Shown here one piece after another: positions 8,802 through 16,564 of a stretch of 64,000 bases of DNA. Made by a program: the position numbers and the translations under genes. Each line of letters starts with the position of its first letter. The first letter of the stretch is position 1. Source of the stretch: Rhodococcus globerulus NBRC 14531 (GTDB lineage: Bacteria > Actinomycetota > Actinomycetes > Mycobacteriales > Mycobacteriaceae); assembly GCF_001894805.1 (NCBI RefSeq), contig NZ_BCWX01000001.1:1364001-1428000 (forward strand), given 5' to 3'. The notes beneath the pieces were generated by a model. That model saw only the letters and a program-made list of their open reading frames with translations, did no database searches and was not told the DNA's origin.

Positions 8802-11303
8802 ATGAGCAAGTCGGTTGTTGTCATCGGACACGGAATGGTCGGACACCGCTTCGTCGAGGCGCTCCGTTCGCGCGACGAGGCAAACACCTGGTCGGTGACC
8901 GTACTCTGCGACGAGCAGTACGCAGCGTACGACCGAGTCGGGCTGTCCTCGTACGTCGGAGCCTGGGACCCCAAGGAATTGGCACTGGCCGGCAACGATT
9001 ACATCGGCGACAGCCTGGTCGACCTTCGAGTGGGGGAAGGCGCGCTCTCGATCGACAAAGATGCACGCACGGTCACGACAACCACCGGCGACACGCTCTC
9101 CTACGACGCACTGGTGATGGCGACGGGTTCGTACCCCTTTGTTCCGCCGGTACACGGTCACGACACCGACGGATGCTTTGTCTACCGCACACTCGACGAC
9201 CTGGACGGTATCCGCGCTGCAGCCGAGAAAGCCGGCAAGGGCGCCGTCGGCGTAGTGGTCGGCGGTGGTCTTCTCGGACTCGAGGCCGCAAATGCTCTCT
9301 CGCTCATGGGAATGACGGCACACGTCGTCGAGCACAATGCGCGTCTTATGCCGATGCAGGTCGACGAGGGCGGCGGCGCTCTGCTCGCTAGACTCGTCAC
9401 CGAGTTGGGGCTCACCGTCCACACGGGCGTCGGAACGGCGGGAATCTCGCAGGCCGACAACGGAATTGTGGTCGAACTGTCCGACGGCTCCACCATCGAC
9501 GCGTCGTTGCTGGTCTTCTCGGCCGGAGTTCGTCCGCGCGATCAGCTGGCTCGCGACGCCGGCATCGCAGTGGGTGAGCGCGGCGGAATCCTGACCGACC
9601 TCGGCTGCGTCACGTCGGACGAGAACATCTACGCAGTCGGTGAATGTGCTGCGGTGGAAGGCCGTTGCTACGGACTGGTCGCTCCCGGCTACACGACAGC
9701 CGAGATCGTGGCCGACCGTCTGCTCGGCGGCGCCGCAGATTTCCCGGGTGCCGACATGTCCACCAAGCTCAAGCTCATGGGTGTCGACGTCGCCAGCTTC
9801 GGTGACGCGATGGCCACCTCGCCCGGTGCTCTCGAAGTAGTCCTCAGCGACGCAGCCAAGGGAACGTACGCCAAGCTTGTCGTCTCGGACGACGCGAAGA
9901 TCCTGCTCGGCGGAATTCTTGTGGGGGACGCGTCGGCGTACGCGTCACTGCGACCGCTGGTCGGTCGCGAACTGCCCGGTGACCCAGCGGCATTGATCTC
10001 GCCTGCCGGGGAGAAGCCGGGTGCGGGATCGCTGCCGGATGATGCCGAGGTGTGCTCGTGCAACGGCGTGACGAAGGGTGCCATCTGCGGCGCGATCGCG
10101 GCGGGCGCGTGCGACATCGCGTCTGTGAAGGCGTGCACCAGCGCGGGAACCACCTGCGGCGGTTGCCTTCCGACTGTCAAGCAGTTGCTCGCCGATTCGG
10201 GCGTCGTGATGTCGAAGGCGCTCTGCGAGCACTTCGCGCAGTCACGCGCAGAGTTGTTCCAGATCGTGCAGTCGACGCAGACTCGAACCTTCTCGGCTCT
10301 GATTGCCAAGTACGGCAAGGGTTCCGGTTGCGATATCTGCAAGCCCGTCGTCGCGTCGATCCTGGCGTCCACGGATTCCGATCACATCCTGCACCGTCAG
10401 CAGGCGTCGCTGCAGGACACCAACGACCACTTCCTGGCCAACATTCAGAAGAACGGCACCTACTCGGTCGTACCGCGCATGCCCGGCGGCGAGGTCACGG
10501 GAGAACAGCTCATCGTGATCGGTGAGGTGGCGCGTGATTTCGGTCTGTACACCAAGGTGACCGGCGGCCAGCGCATCGACTTGTTCGGCGCTCGAGTCGA
10601 GCAGTTGCCGGCAATCTGGAAGCGCCTGGTCGACGCGGGAATGGAGTCGGGACAGGCGTACGGCAAGTCCCTGCGAACGGTCAAGAGTTGCGTCGGATCG
10701 AGCTGGTGCCGCTACGGCGTCCAGGACTCGGTAGGAATGGCCGTCGACCTCGAGAACCGCTACCGCGGCCTGCGATCGCCGCACAAGATCAAGTTCGGCG
10801 TCTCGGGATGTGCCCGCGAATGCGCCGAAGCCCGTGGCAAGGACGTCGGCGTCATCGCGACGGAGAACGGTTGGAATCTGTATGTGGGCGGCAACGGCGG
10901 ACAGTCACCCAAGCATGCTCAGTTGCTCGCTGGTGGCCTCGACGACGTCACCCTGGTCAAGTACATCGACCGCTATCTCATGTTCTACATCCGCACGGCT
11001 GATCGACTTCAGCGCACCGCACCGTGGGTGGACTCGCTGGACGGCGGACTCGACCACCTCAAGTCGGTGATTTGCGAGGACAGCCTGGGTATCGGCGAGG
11101 AACTCGAGGCGCTGATGGCCAAGCATGTCGAGGGCTACCAGGACGAATGGGCCGGTGTGCTCGGTGATCCGGAGAAGTTGTCGCGGTTCGTGTCGTTTGT
11201 CAATGCGCCGGAAGAAGCCGACCCGACGGTCGTGTTCGACGAGACCGGAGTGCGCAAGGTTCCCGTATTGATGGGAATGCCGAGCATCCCTACGCGCCGG
11301 TAA
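8802..11303 (+). CDS. nirB: Assimilatory nitrite reductase (NADH) large subunit NirB
   Basis: 833 residues from ATG 8802, preceded by an AGGAAG site. Domains in order are: an FAD/NAD(P)-binding oxidoreductase (V-V-V-I-G-H-G-M-V-G at the N-terminus and a second nucleotide fold near residue 150), a BFD-type [2Fe-2S] domain (C-S-C-N-G from residue 418, then C-x2-C in T-C-G-G-C), a ferredoxin-like half domain, and the siroheme/[4Fe-4S] domain. The last has cysteines at about 630 and 636 (C-V-G-S-S-W-C) and 670 and 674 (C-A-R-E-C). It reduces nitrite to ammonium in the cytoplasm. The same frame is open upstream into narK, but this is read-through of a different reading frame. Confidence 0.96.
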   Translation: MSKSVVVIGHGMVGHRFVEALRSRDEANTWSVTVLCDEQYAAYDRVGLSSYVGAWDPKELALAGNDYIGDSLVDLRVGEGALSIDKDARTVTTTTGDTLSYDALVMATGSYPFVPPVHGHDTDGCFVYRTLDDLDGIRAAAEKAGKGAVGVVVGGGLLGLEAANALSLMGMTAHVVEHNARLMPMQVDEGGGALLARLVTELGLTVHTGVGTAGISQADNGIVVELSDGSTIDASLLVFSAGVRPRDQLARDAGIAVGERGGILTDLGCVTSDENIYAVGECAAVEGRCYGLVAPGYTTAEIVADRLLGGAADFPGADMSTKLKLMGVDVASFGDAMATSPGALEVVLSDAAKGTYAKLVVSDDAKILLGGILVGDASAYASLRPLVGRELPGDPAALISPAGEKPGAGSLPDDAEVCSCNGVTKGAICGAIAAGACDIASVKACTSAGTTCGGCLPTVKQLLADSGVVMSKALCEHFAQSRAELFQIVQSTQTRTFSALIAKYGKGSGCDICKPVVASILASTDSDHILHRQQASLQDTNDHFLANIQKNGTYSVVPRMPGGEVTGEQLIVIGEVARDFGLYTKVTGGQRIDLFGARVEQLPAIWKRLVDAGMESGQAYGKSLRTVKSCVGSSWCRYGVQDSVGMAVDLENRYRGLRSPHKIKFGVSGCARECAEARGKDVGVIATENGWNLYVGGNGGQSPKHAQLLAGGLDDVTLVKYIDRYLMFYIRTADRLQRTAPWVDSLDGGLDHLKSVICEDSLGIGEELEALMAKHVEGYQDEWAGVLGDPEKLSRFVSFVNAPEEADPTVVFDETGVRKVPVLMGMPSIPTRR

Positions 11304-11393
11304 TCGCTGCGTAACCCGTGGGTAACACGGGGTCCGTACAAACTAATACAAGAACCCGTGCGGCGTTGTCGCCGGATCGACAGGAGGACTTCG

Positions 11394-11789
11394 ATGAGTG
11401 TCATCGATGCGCAGATCGCCAAGCTGGATTCCGAACGACTGGAATGGACTTCGGCGTGCCCACTGAGTCACCTCATCCCTGGACGCGGGGTAGCAGTGCT
11501 GCTCCGCGGCGGTGAGCAGGTGGCGCTGTTCCTCCTCGAGGACGGCACCTTGCGTGCCGTCGGCAACTTCGATCCGTATGGACGCGCCTCGGTGATGTCA
11601 CGCGGACTGGTCGGAGACCGTGACGGTGAGCCGATCGTGGTGTCGCCGTTGCTCAAGCAGGCGTTCTCGCTGGTCGACGGCCGGGCACTCGACGACGAAT
11701 CGGTGTCGCTACCGGTGTACGAGATCAGGGTCTGGGCCGGCGTGGTGCAGGTGCACAGCACTATTCGGGCTGTCGAATCCGTCTCGTGA
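11394..11789 (+). CDS. nirD: Nitrite reductase small subunit NirD
   Basis: 131 residues from ATG 11394, with AGGAGG at 11382-11387. It has a Rieske-like fold without the iron ligands: the region where a Rieske protein would carry CxH reads N-F-D-P-Y-G-R-A-S-V-M-S-R-G, which is the usual NirD form. It partners NirB. Its TGA overlaps the GTG of the following hemD-type gene by 4 bases, so the two are translationally coupled. Confidence 0.94.
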   Translation: MSVIDAQIAKLDSERLEWTSACPLSHLIPGRGVAVLLRGGEQVALFLLEDGTLRAVGNFDPYGRASVMSRGLVGDRDGEPIVVSPLLKQAFSLVDGRALDDESVSLPVYEIRVWAGVVQVHSTIRAVESVS

Positions 11790-12925
11790 ATGACAACATG
11801 CCACTAGCGGGGTTCACGGTCGGGATCACGGCATCGCGCCGTGCCGATGAATTTGCGATGCTGCTGACGCGTCGGGGAGCAGAAGTGGTGCACGCTCCGG
11901 CAATTCGCATCATCCCACTCGCCGACGACCGTGAATTGGAGCGGGTGACGCAGCAGATCATCGCGAGTCCGCCCGAGGTGGTTGTTGCCACGACCGGTAT
12001 CGGATTTCGTGGTTGGCTCGAAGCTGCGGACGGGTGGGGTGAGGCCGAGAATCTCTCCGCGGCACTGACTTCGGCACGTCTACTGGCCCGCGGGCCCAAG
12101 GCCAAAGGTGCGATTCGCGCAGCGGACCTGCGCGAAGAATGGTCTCCGGCCTCCGAATCGTCGGCTGAAGTACTCGAACACCTGCTTGCGGAGGGTGTTG
12201 CGGGAAAGGTCATTGCCGTCCAGTTGCACGGCGCCACTACGGAATGGGAACCGATTCCCGATTTCTGTCAGGTGCTGCGGGACGCGGGTGCCGAGGTCAT
12301 CGCAGTGCCGGTCTACCGCTGGGAACCTCCGGAAGATCCGACTCTGCTCGACCGGATGATCGAGGCCATCGCGTCATCTGCAATTGATGCTGTCAGCTTC
12401 ACCAGTGCGCCGGCGGTGGCGTCGATCCTGATGCGGGCCGATACGACGGGGCGGCTCGACAGCATTCTCGATGCCATGCGCGGACCGGTGACGGCAGTGT
12501 GCGTCGGGCCGGTGACCTCCGCGCCGCTGGAGGCATTGCAGGTCCCGACCACAGCACCGGCCAGGGCTCGCCTTGGCGCCTTGGCGCGACACATTGTCGA
12601 CGAACTTCCGCAGCGTGCCAACCGTATTCAGGCGGGTGACCACGAAATCAGTATCCGCGGTGGTTGCGTTGTCGTAGACGGGGAAGTCCGAGCAGTGTCG
12701 CCGGCCGGTATGTCTCTCATGCGATCTCTCGGAGCGAGGCCGGGGCACGTGGTCTCTCGTGCCGAACTGTTGGCCGCCCTTCCGGGCAGCGGCGACGACA
12801 CACACGCCGTCGAAACCGCCGTCGCACGCCTGCGTGCGTGCCTCGGCGCTCCCAAAGCCGTTCAAACCGTTGTGAAGCGAGGTTATCGTCTTGCACTCGA
12901 TCCCACCGAATACGCAGAGCTCTAG
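11786..12925 (+). CDS. Uroporphyrinogen-III synthase fused to a winged-helix DNA-binding domain
   Basis: 379 residues from GTG 11786 (ATG 11798 is possible). Residues 1-260 fit the HemD fold (V-G-I-T-A-S-R-R-A-D-E-F near 12; V-S-F-T-S-A-P-A near 204). Residues about 285-375 form an OmpR/PhoB-type winged helix (S-R-A-E-L-L-A-A-L, then V-E-T-A-V-A-R-L-R and V-V-K-R-G-Y-R-L). This is the Rv0260c-like architecture. The enzyme half makes uroporphyrinogen III, the siroheme precursor NirB needs. The DNA-binding half may regulate the nir operon (inference). It overlaps both its neighbours. Confidence 0.87.
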   Translation: MNDNMPLAGFTVGITASRRADEFAMLLTRRGAEVVHAPAIRIIPLADDRELERVTQQIIASPPEVVVATTGIGFRGWLEAADGWGEAENLSAALTSARLLARGPKAKGAIRAADLREEWSPASESSAEVLEHLLAEGVAGKVIAVQLHGATTEWEPIPDFCQVLRDAGAEVIAVPVYRWEPPEDPTLLDRMIEAIASSAIDAVSFTSAPAVASILMRADTTGRLDSILDAMRGPVTAVCVGPVTSAPLEALQVPTTAPARARLGALARHIVDELPQRANRIQAGDHEISIRGGCVVVDGEVRAVSPAGMSLMRSLGARPGHVVSRAELLAALPGSGDDTHAVETAVARLRACLGAPKAVQTVVKRGYRLALDPTEYAEL

Positions 12926-13607
12926 CGACGTCCTGGTTCTGGTAGCGCACGGCACACGAAGTGCGCGGGGCGTGGAAATGATTGCGGCACTGGCCGAAGC
13001 GGTCAGTGCCCGGGTAGGTGCAACTCGGGTGGCCTTTGTCGACGTCCTGGGTCCGTCGCCGTCGGAGGTTCTCCGCGACATCCCCGGCCGGGCAGTTCTC
13101 GTGCCCGCGTTCCTGGCGTCGGGATATCACGTTCACACCGATGTGCGACGCGAAGTGGAAGGCAGTGGGCACCAGGGCGTCACCGTCACGCCTGCGCTCG
13201 GTCCTGATCCCGCGTTGGCCAGTGTCCTGATGCGCCGATTGCGCGACGCCGGTTGGCGCAGCGGCGACGCGATAGTCCTTGCCGCAGCAGGATCTTCCGA
13301 TTCGCGCGCCCTGCGCGATGTCGAGCGCGCCGCCCTGATGTTGGCGGAGCAGGCCGACACGCGAGTCGATATCGGGTATATCGCAACCGGAACACCCAAG
13401 GTGGCGGATGTTGTTGCAGCAGCCCGAGTTCGCGGCGCGCGCCGCGTGTTCATCGCGTCATATCTTCTTGCGCACGGATTGTTTCACGAACGTCTTGGTG
13501 CGGCAGGCGCTGACGGCGTCACCGAACCTCTCGGAGTAGATCCCGGTGTCGTGGACCTTGTGGTCGACCGGTATTCGGCGGCTCGCCGCGGCGTGGCGGT
13601 GATCTGA
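12891..13607 (+). CDS. Sirohydrochlorin chelatase-type protein (CbiX/SirB family)
   Basis: 238 residues from TTG 12891, which overlaps the preceding gene by 35 bases; no better in-frame start precedes the conserved L-V-L-V-A-H-G-T-R motif. Two related halves are visible, each with an expected metal-site histidine: V-A-H-G-T-R near residue 18, and the S-G-Y-H-V-H-T-D and L-A-H-G-L-F-H segments later. Family members insert Fe(II) or Co(II) into sirohydrochlorin. Next to nirBD and a hemD-type gene, the likely job is the last step of siroheme synthesis. Rv0259c has the same position in mycobacteria. Confidence 0.86.
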   Translation: MHSIPPNTQSSSDVLVLVAHGTRSARGVEMIAALAEAVSARVGATRVAFVDVLGPSPSEVLRDIPGRAVLVPAFLASGYHVHTDVRREVEGSGHQGVTVTPALGPDPALASVLMRRLRDAGWRSGDAIVLAAAGSSDSRALRDVERAALMLAEQADTRVDIGYIATGTPKVADVVAAARVRGARRVFIASYLLAHGLFHERLGAAGADGVTEPLGVDPGVVDLVVDRYSAARRGVAVI

Positions 13608-13657
13608 GACTGCTCGGGACCAGTGCGCCGTCGACGTCGTACCAGGAATGGTGAGCC

Positions 13658-15400
13658 TTATCCCAGCAGAACGAGTTCGGCCACGACGTTGTCGGGTGCT
13701 GATGCGGGCACAAGCGCAAACGCTGCCTTGCTTATCAAGCCCGCCAGATGTGAGGTGCGAACCGAAGGGTCTGCGTGCCAGCGGCCGTCATCGGTCTGCG
13801 TGACCGGAAGTAGTCGCACGGCATCGGAACTGACCTCGGCGGCATTCGCGACAATTCCGAGCAACGGAGGCAACGGAGTTCGCCCGGTGAGCGCACTGAC
13901 AATGGTGGGCAGCATTGTCAACAGTGTGGTCACTGCTGCATAAGGATTTCCGGGAAGGCCGAGCACCACCTTTCCGGTGGGCAGGACTGCCGTGATCTGT
14001 GAACCGCCCGGACGCGACGCGACCCTGCCGACAACGGTGTGGGCGCCGAGACGGTCCAGGGCAGAGCGCATTTCGTCGGCAGCGCCGCCGCCCGTCGCAC
14101 CGACGATCACGATGAGATCGGCGCCGTCGTCAGCACCGAGAGTGGTCTCGAAACCGTCTGCGGTATCGCGTAAATGGGTGTCGGAGATGCATGCCGCGCC
14201 GCATCGCCCGAGAAGAAGCGGGAGGATGCCGCCGATGGAATCGCGTGTCTGGCCTTCGCGCAGTGGCCCGTCTCGTCGGATTTCGTCGCCCGTTGTCACG
14301 ACCCGCGCACGCACCGGGCCGCGAACCAGGCCTTCGACAACTTCACCGCTGGTGGCCGCGGAGACGAGTACCGGTGTCACCGGTGTACCTGCCGGTGCGA
14401 TGGTGAAACCGACGGTCCAGTCTTCGCCCTGCGGCCGAGCGTCGTTGCGCTGCGGTGTGTTCGGCAGCAGCGTCAGTAACGTGGGAGTGCCGTCGGCGAC
14501 CACGTGTTCGTCCCGGATTACTGCGCTTGCGCCGGTGGGGAGGTGTGCGCCCGTCGCGATGCGGATTGCTTCACCGTCTGCCAACTCGAGAGTGGCGTCG
14601 GAGCCGGCGACGCGTACTTCCTGGCGAATCCGCCAGGGACCGTCACCCGCAACGGCATAGCCGTCCATCGCGGAGACGGAAGATCGTGGTAGATCGCCCT
14701 GTGCAACAAGAGGTTCGGCGAGCGTCGCACCGTAGCTTTCGGCCAGCACTGCTCGCTGGGGGCGCAGGGGTGTGAGCGACTCCGCAATCGCTGCGCGGGC
14801 CCCCGCGATTGTCAGTCGAGGTAGCTCCCGCGCCCGTTCGAGATCCTCAGGAGTGTCGCAGTCGGCTGTCCCACTCACGTGGAGCGTCGAGAATCCTTGG
14901 GTCAGTAGCTTCTTCATCGGCTGATTGTCGAGACCGGCACTCTCCCGAAGTGTCGCGATGCGCTCACGTAGTTCATGGAATATCCAGGCGGACAACAGAA
15001 ATTGCGTTCGGTTGTTCTCGTCGACCGCGCACGTCACTGGGCCCAGGTGTGACGTTGAGTCGATCAGGGAGTCGACGACCCCGCGACTGACGTGTGGCAG
15101 ATCGGCTGCCAGGACGACCACTACTGCGTCGTCGGCTAGTTCAACGGCGTTCAATCCTGCCCAGAGTGCCGAGACCGGCCCACCGCCGATCGGCGACTCC
15201 TGGGTTTGCACGACCCCGGTGTCGAGGTCGTCGCGATGCGGTCCGACCACCACCGTCGTGCCTAAATGTGCTGTTGCAGCGAGTGCAATGTCGAGCAGAC
15301 GGTGACCGTGCACCACAAGTCCGGGTTTGTCGACACCACCCATCCGGGTGCCGCGTCCGCCGGCAAGTATCAGCGCACAGGTAGGCGGATGGGCGTTCAT
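13658..15400 (-). CDS. MobA-MoeA fusion: molybdenum cofactor guanylyltransferase plus molybdopterin molybdotransferase
   Basis: 580 residues from ATG 15400. Residues 1-190 are a MobA-type nucleotidyltransferase with L-A-G-G-R-G-T-R-M-G-G and a D-K-P-G-L lysine motif. From about residue 195 a MoeA domain follows, with S-S-V-S-A-M-D-G-Y-A, a T-G-D-E-I segment and the G-L-P-G-N-P-Y-A loop near 490. Together these would insert molybdate into molybdopterin and attach GMP. The last of three minus-strand genes, 14 bases after the alkyltransferase-like gene. The frame upstream of 15400 is open but lies antiparallel to, or out of frame with, that gene and is not coding. Confidence 0.9.
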   Translation of the reverse strand: MNAHPPTCALILAGGRGTRMGGVDKPGLVVHGHRLLDIALAATAHLGTTVVVGPHRDDLDTGVVQTQESPIGGGPVSALWAGLNAVELADDAVVVVLAADLPHVSRGVVDSLIDSTSHLGPVTCAVDENNRTQFLLSAWIFHELRERIATLRESAGLDNQPMKKLLTQGFSTLHVSGTADCDTPEDLERARELPRLTIAGARAAIAESLTPLRPQRAVLAESYGATLAEPLVAQGDLPRSSVSAMDGYAVAGDGPWRIRQEVRVAGSDATLELADGEAIRIATGAHLPTGASAVIRDEHVVADGTPTLLTLLPNTPQRNDARPQGEDWTVGFTIAPAGTPVTPVLVSAATSGEVVEGLVRGPVRARVVTTGDEIRRDGPLREGQTRDSIGGILPLLLGRCGAACISDTHLRDTADGFETTLGADDGADLIVIVGATGGGAADEMRSALDRLGAHTVVGRVASRPGGSQITAVLPTGKVVLGLPGNPYAAVTTLLTMLPTIVSALTGRTPLPPLLGIVANAAEVSSDAVRLLPVTQTDDGRWHADPSVRTSHLAGLISKAAFALVPASAPDNVVAELVLLG

Positions 15401-15414
15401 GCGTCCATGCTGCC

Positions 15415-15714
15415 TTACGGGAAGGTGTGCCGTGCGCGCGCCATGTCGATCCGGCCGTCCTTGATCGGCACGCCCTCCAATTCCAGCTTCGCAATCTGTC
15501 GATGCGCCAGGTGAGTTGCGGGTTTCCCGGATGCACCCAGAACCCGATGCCAGGGGAGATCCGAGGAGTCGGTACGCATGATCCACCCGACCGTGCGTGG
15601 GCTGGAAAGCCCTACAGCATCGGCAATATCGCCGTAGGTGGCGACACATCCGGCGGGTATGGACGCGACGAGTCGGCGGACTTCTTCGATCTGTTCGTCT
15701 GTGGTGGCGGCCAT
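15415..15714 (-). CDS. Alkyltransferase-like protein (MGMT family, catalytic Cys replaced)
   Basis: 99 residues from ATG 15714. It corresponds to the DNA-binding domain of O6-alkylguanine-DNA alkyltransferases: Y-G-D-I-A-D-A-V-G near residue 28, then R-T-V-G-W-I-M-R. Where catalytic members read P-C-H-R-V this one reads P-W-H-R-V (near residue 54), so it has no acceptor cysteine. That is the hallmark of ATL proteins, which bind alkylated guanine and recruit nucleotide excision repair. It matches Rv3204 in position, 10 bases downstream of the lipV-like gene. Confidence 0.9.
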   Translation of the reverse strand: MAATTDEQIEEVRRLVASIPAGCVATYGDIADAVGLSSPRTVGWIMRTDSSDLPWHRVLGASGKPATHLAHRQIAKLELEGVPIKDGRIDMARARHTFP

Positions 15715-15724
15715 TGTCTGAGTC

Positions 15725-16501
15725 TCAGAGTAGTTTGCGGATCAGGGCCGCAACCTCGTCGGCGCGCACGTGCGGCACCATGTGGTCGCAGTCGAACTCG
15801 ACGCTGGTCAGGTTCGGGCCGAGGTGCTCGGTGATTGCCGTGCGGAACTCGTCGGTGACGTACGGCGGTTGCACCTTCATAGCTTGGACGATCACCGTCG
15901 GCATGGAACTCGGTGGCAGTACCGATGGCCGAGCGAGTTCTCCCCACGCCGTGACGACGGCGGGAGTGGAGAGTCGCCAGTTGACGCGTCCGTTGTCGAG
16001 GTGGATCAGATGCTCTTCGAATTCCTCGTCCAGTACCGCCGTGGGAACTTCTCCCCATGAGCCGTGAACCTTTTCCGAACGCGCCTCGGCTGCATCCGTG
16101 TAATCCGGTGAACCGATGGTGAGTTCGGCCACTCGGCCCATGAACTCCGGATCGAGTCCGATAGCAGGATCGAGCAATACCAATCCGCGGACGCGGTCCG
16201 GTGCAGTCGCCGCGAGATGCAGCGCCAGAGCGCCGCCGAACGAGTGGGCAACGATCAGGACCGGGCCGGACGCATGCTCGTCCAGGGTATCGATCAGGCT
16301 GGCAACATGCGCCTCGATATTCCACGGGGGAGACCAGGTCGAGCGGCCGTGACCACGCAGATCGGGAGCGATCCAGCGAGCGTCGGGGAGCTGATTCTCG
16401 GCCATCGACTGCCACCGTCGGCCGTGGCCGGTCAGACCGTGCAACGAGAGTATCTCCGGCGCACCGGCCGGGCCGTACAGATAGGTGTGGAGTGCGGGCA
16501 C
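15725..16501 (-). CDS. Alpha/beta hydrolase (LipV/Rv3203-like)
   Basis: 258 residues from GTG 16501. A longer frame to ATG 16636 exists, but it would run through the divergent promoter and into adnA. The oxyanion segment L-H-G-L-T-G-H-G is at about residue 20 and the nucleophile elbow A-H-S-F-G-G near 85. The terminal D-C-D-H-M-V-P-H provides the catalytic histidine. It is likely an esterase or lipase with unknown substrate. It is first in a tight minus-strand operon with the ATL and MobA-MoeA genes and divergent from adnA across 63 bases. Confidence 0.82.
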   Translation of the reverse strand: MPALHTYLYGPAGAPEILSLHGLTGHGRRWQSMAENQLPDARWIAPDLRGHGRSTWSPPWNIEAHVASLIDTLDEHASGPVLIVAHSFGGALALHLAATAPDRVRGLVLLDPAIGLDPEFMGRVAELTIGSPDYTDAAEARSEKVHGSWGEVPTAVLDEEFEEHLIHLDNGRVNWRLSTPAVVTAWGELARPSVLPPSSMPTVIVQAMKVQPPYVTDEFRTAITEHLGPNLTSVEFDCDHMVPHVRADEVAALIRKLL

Positions 16502-16564
16502 AGGCCAATCTTGCCCGACGCGGGCGATGTGTGCCGTGTCGGTGCCCTCTGATGGAATGCCTGG

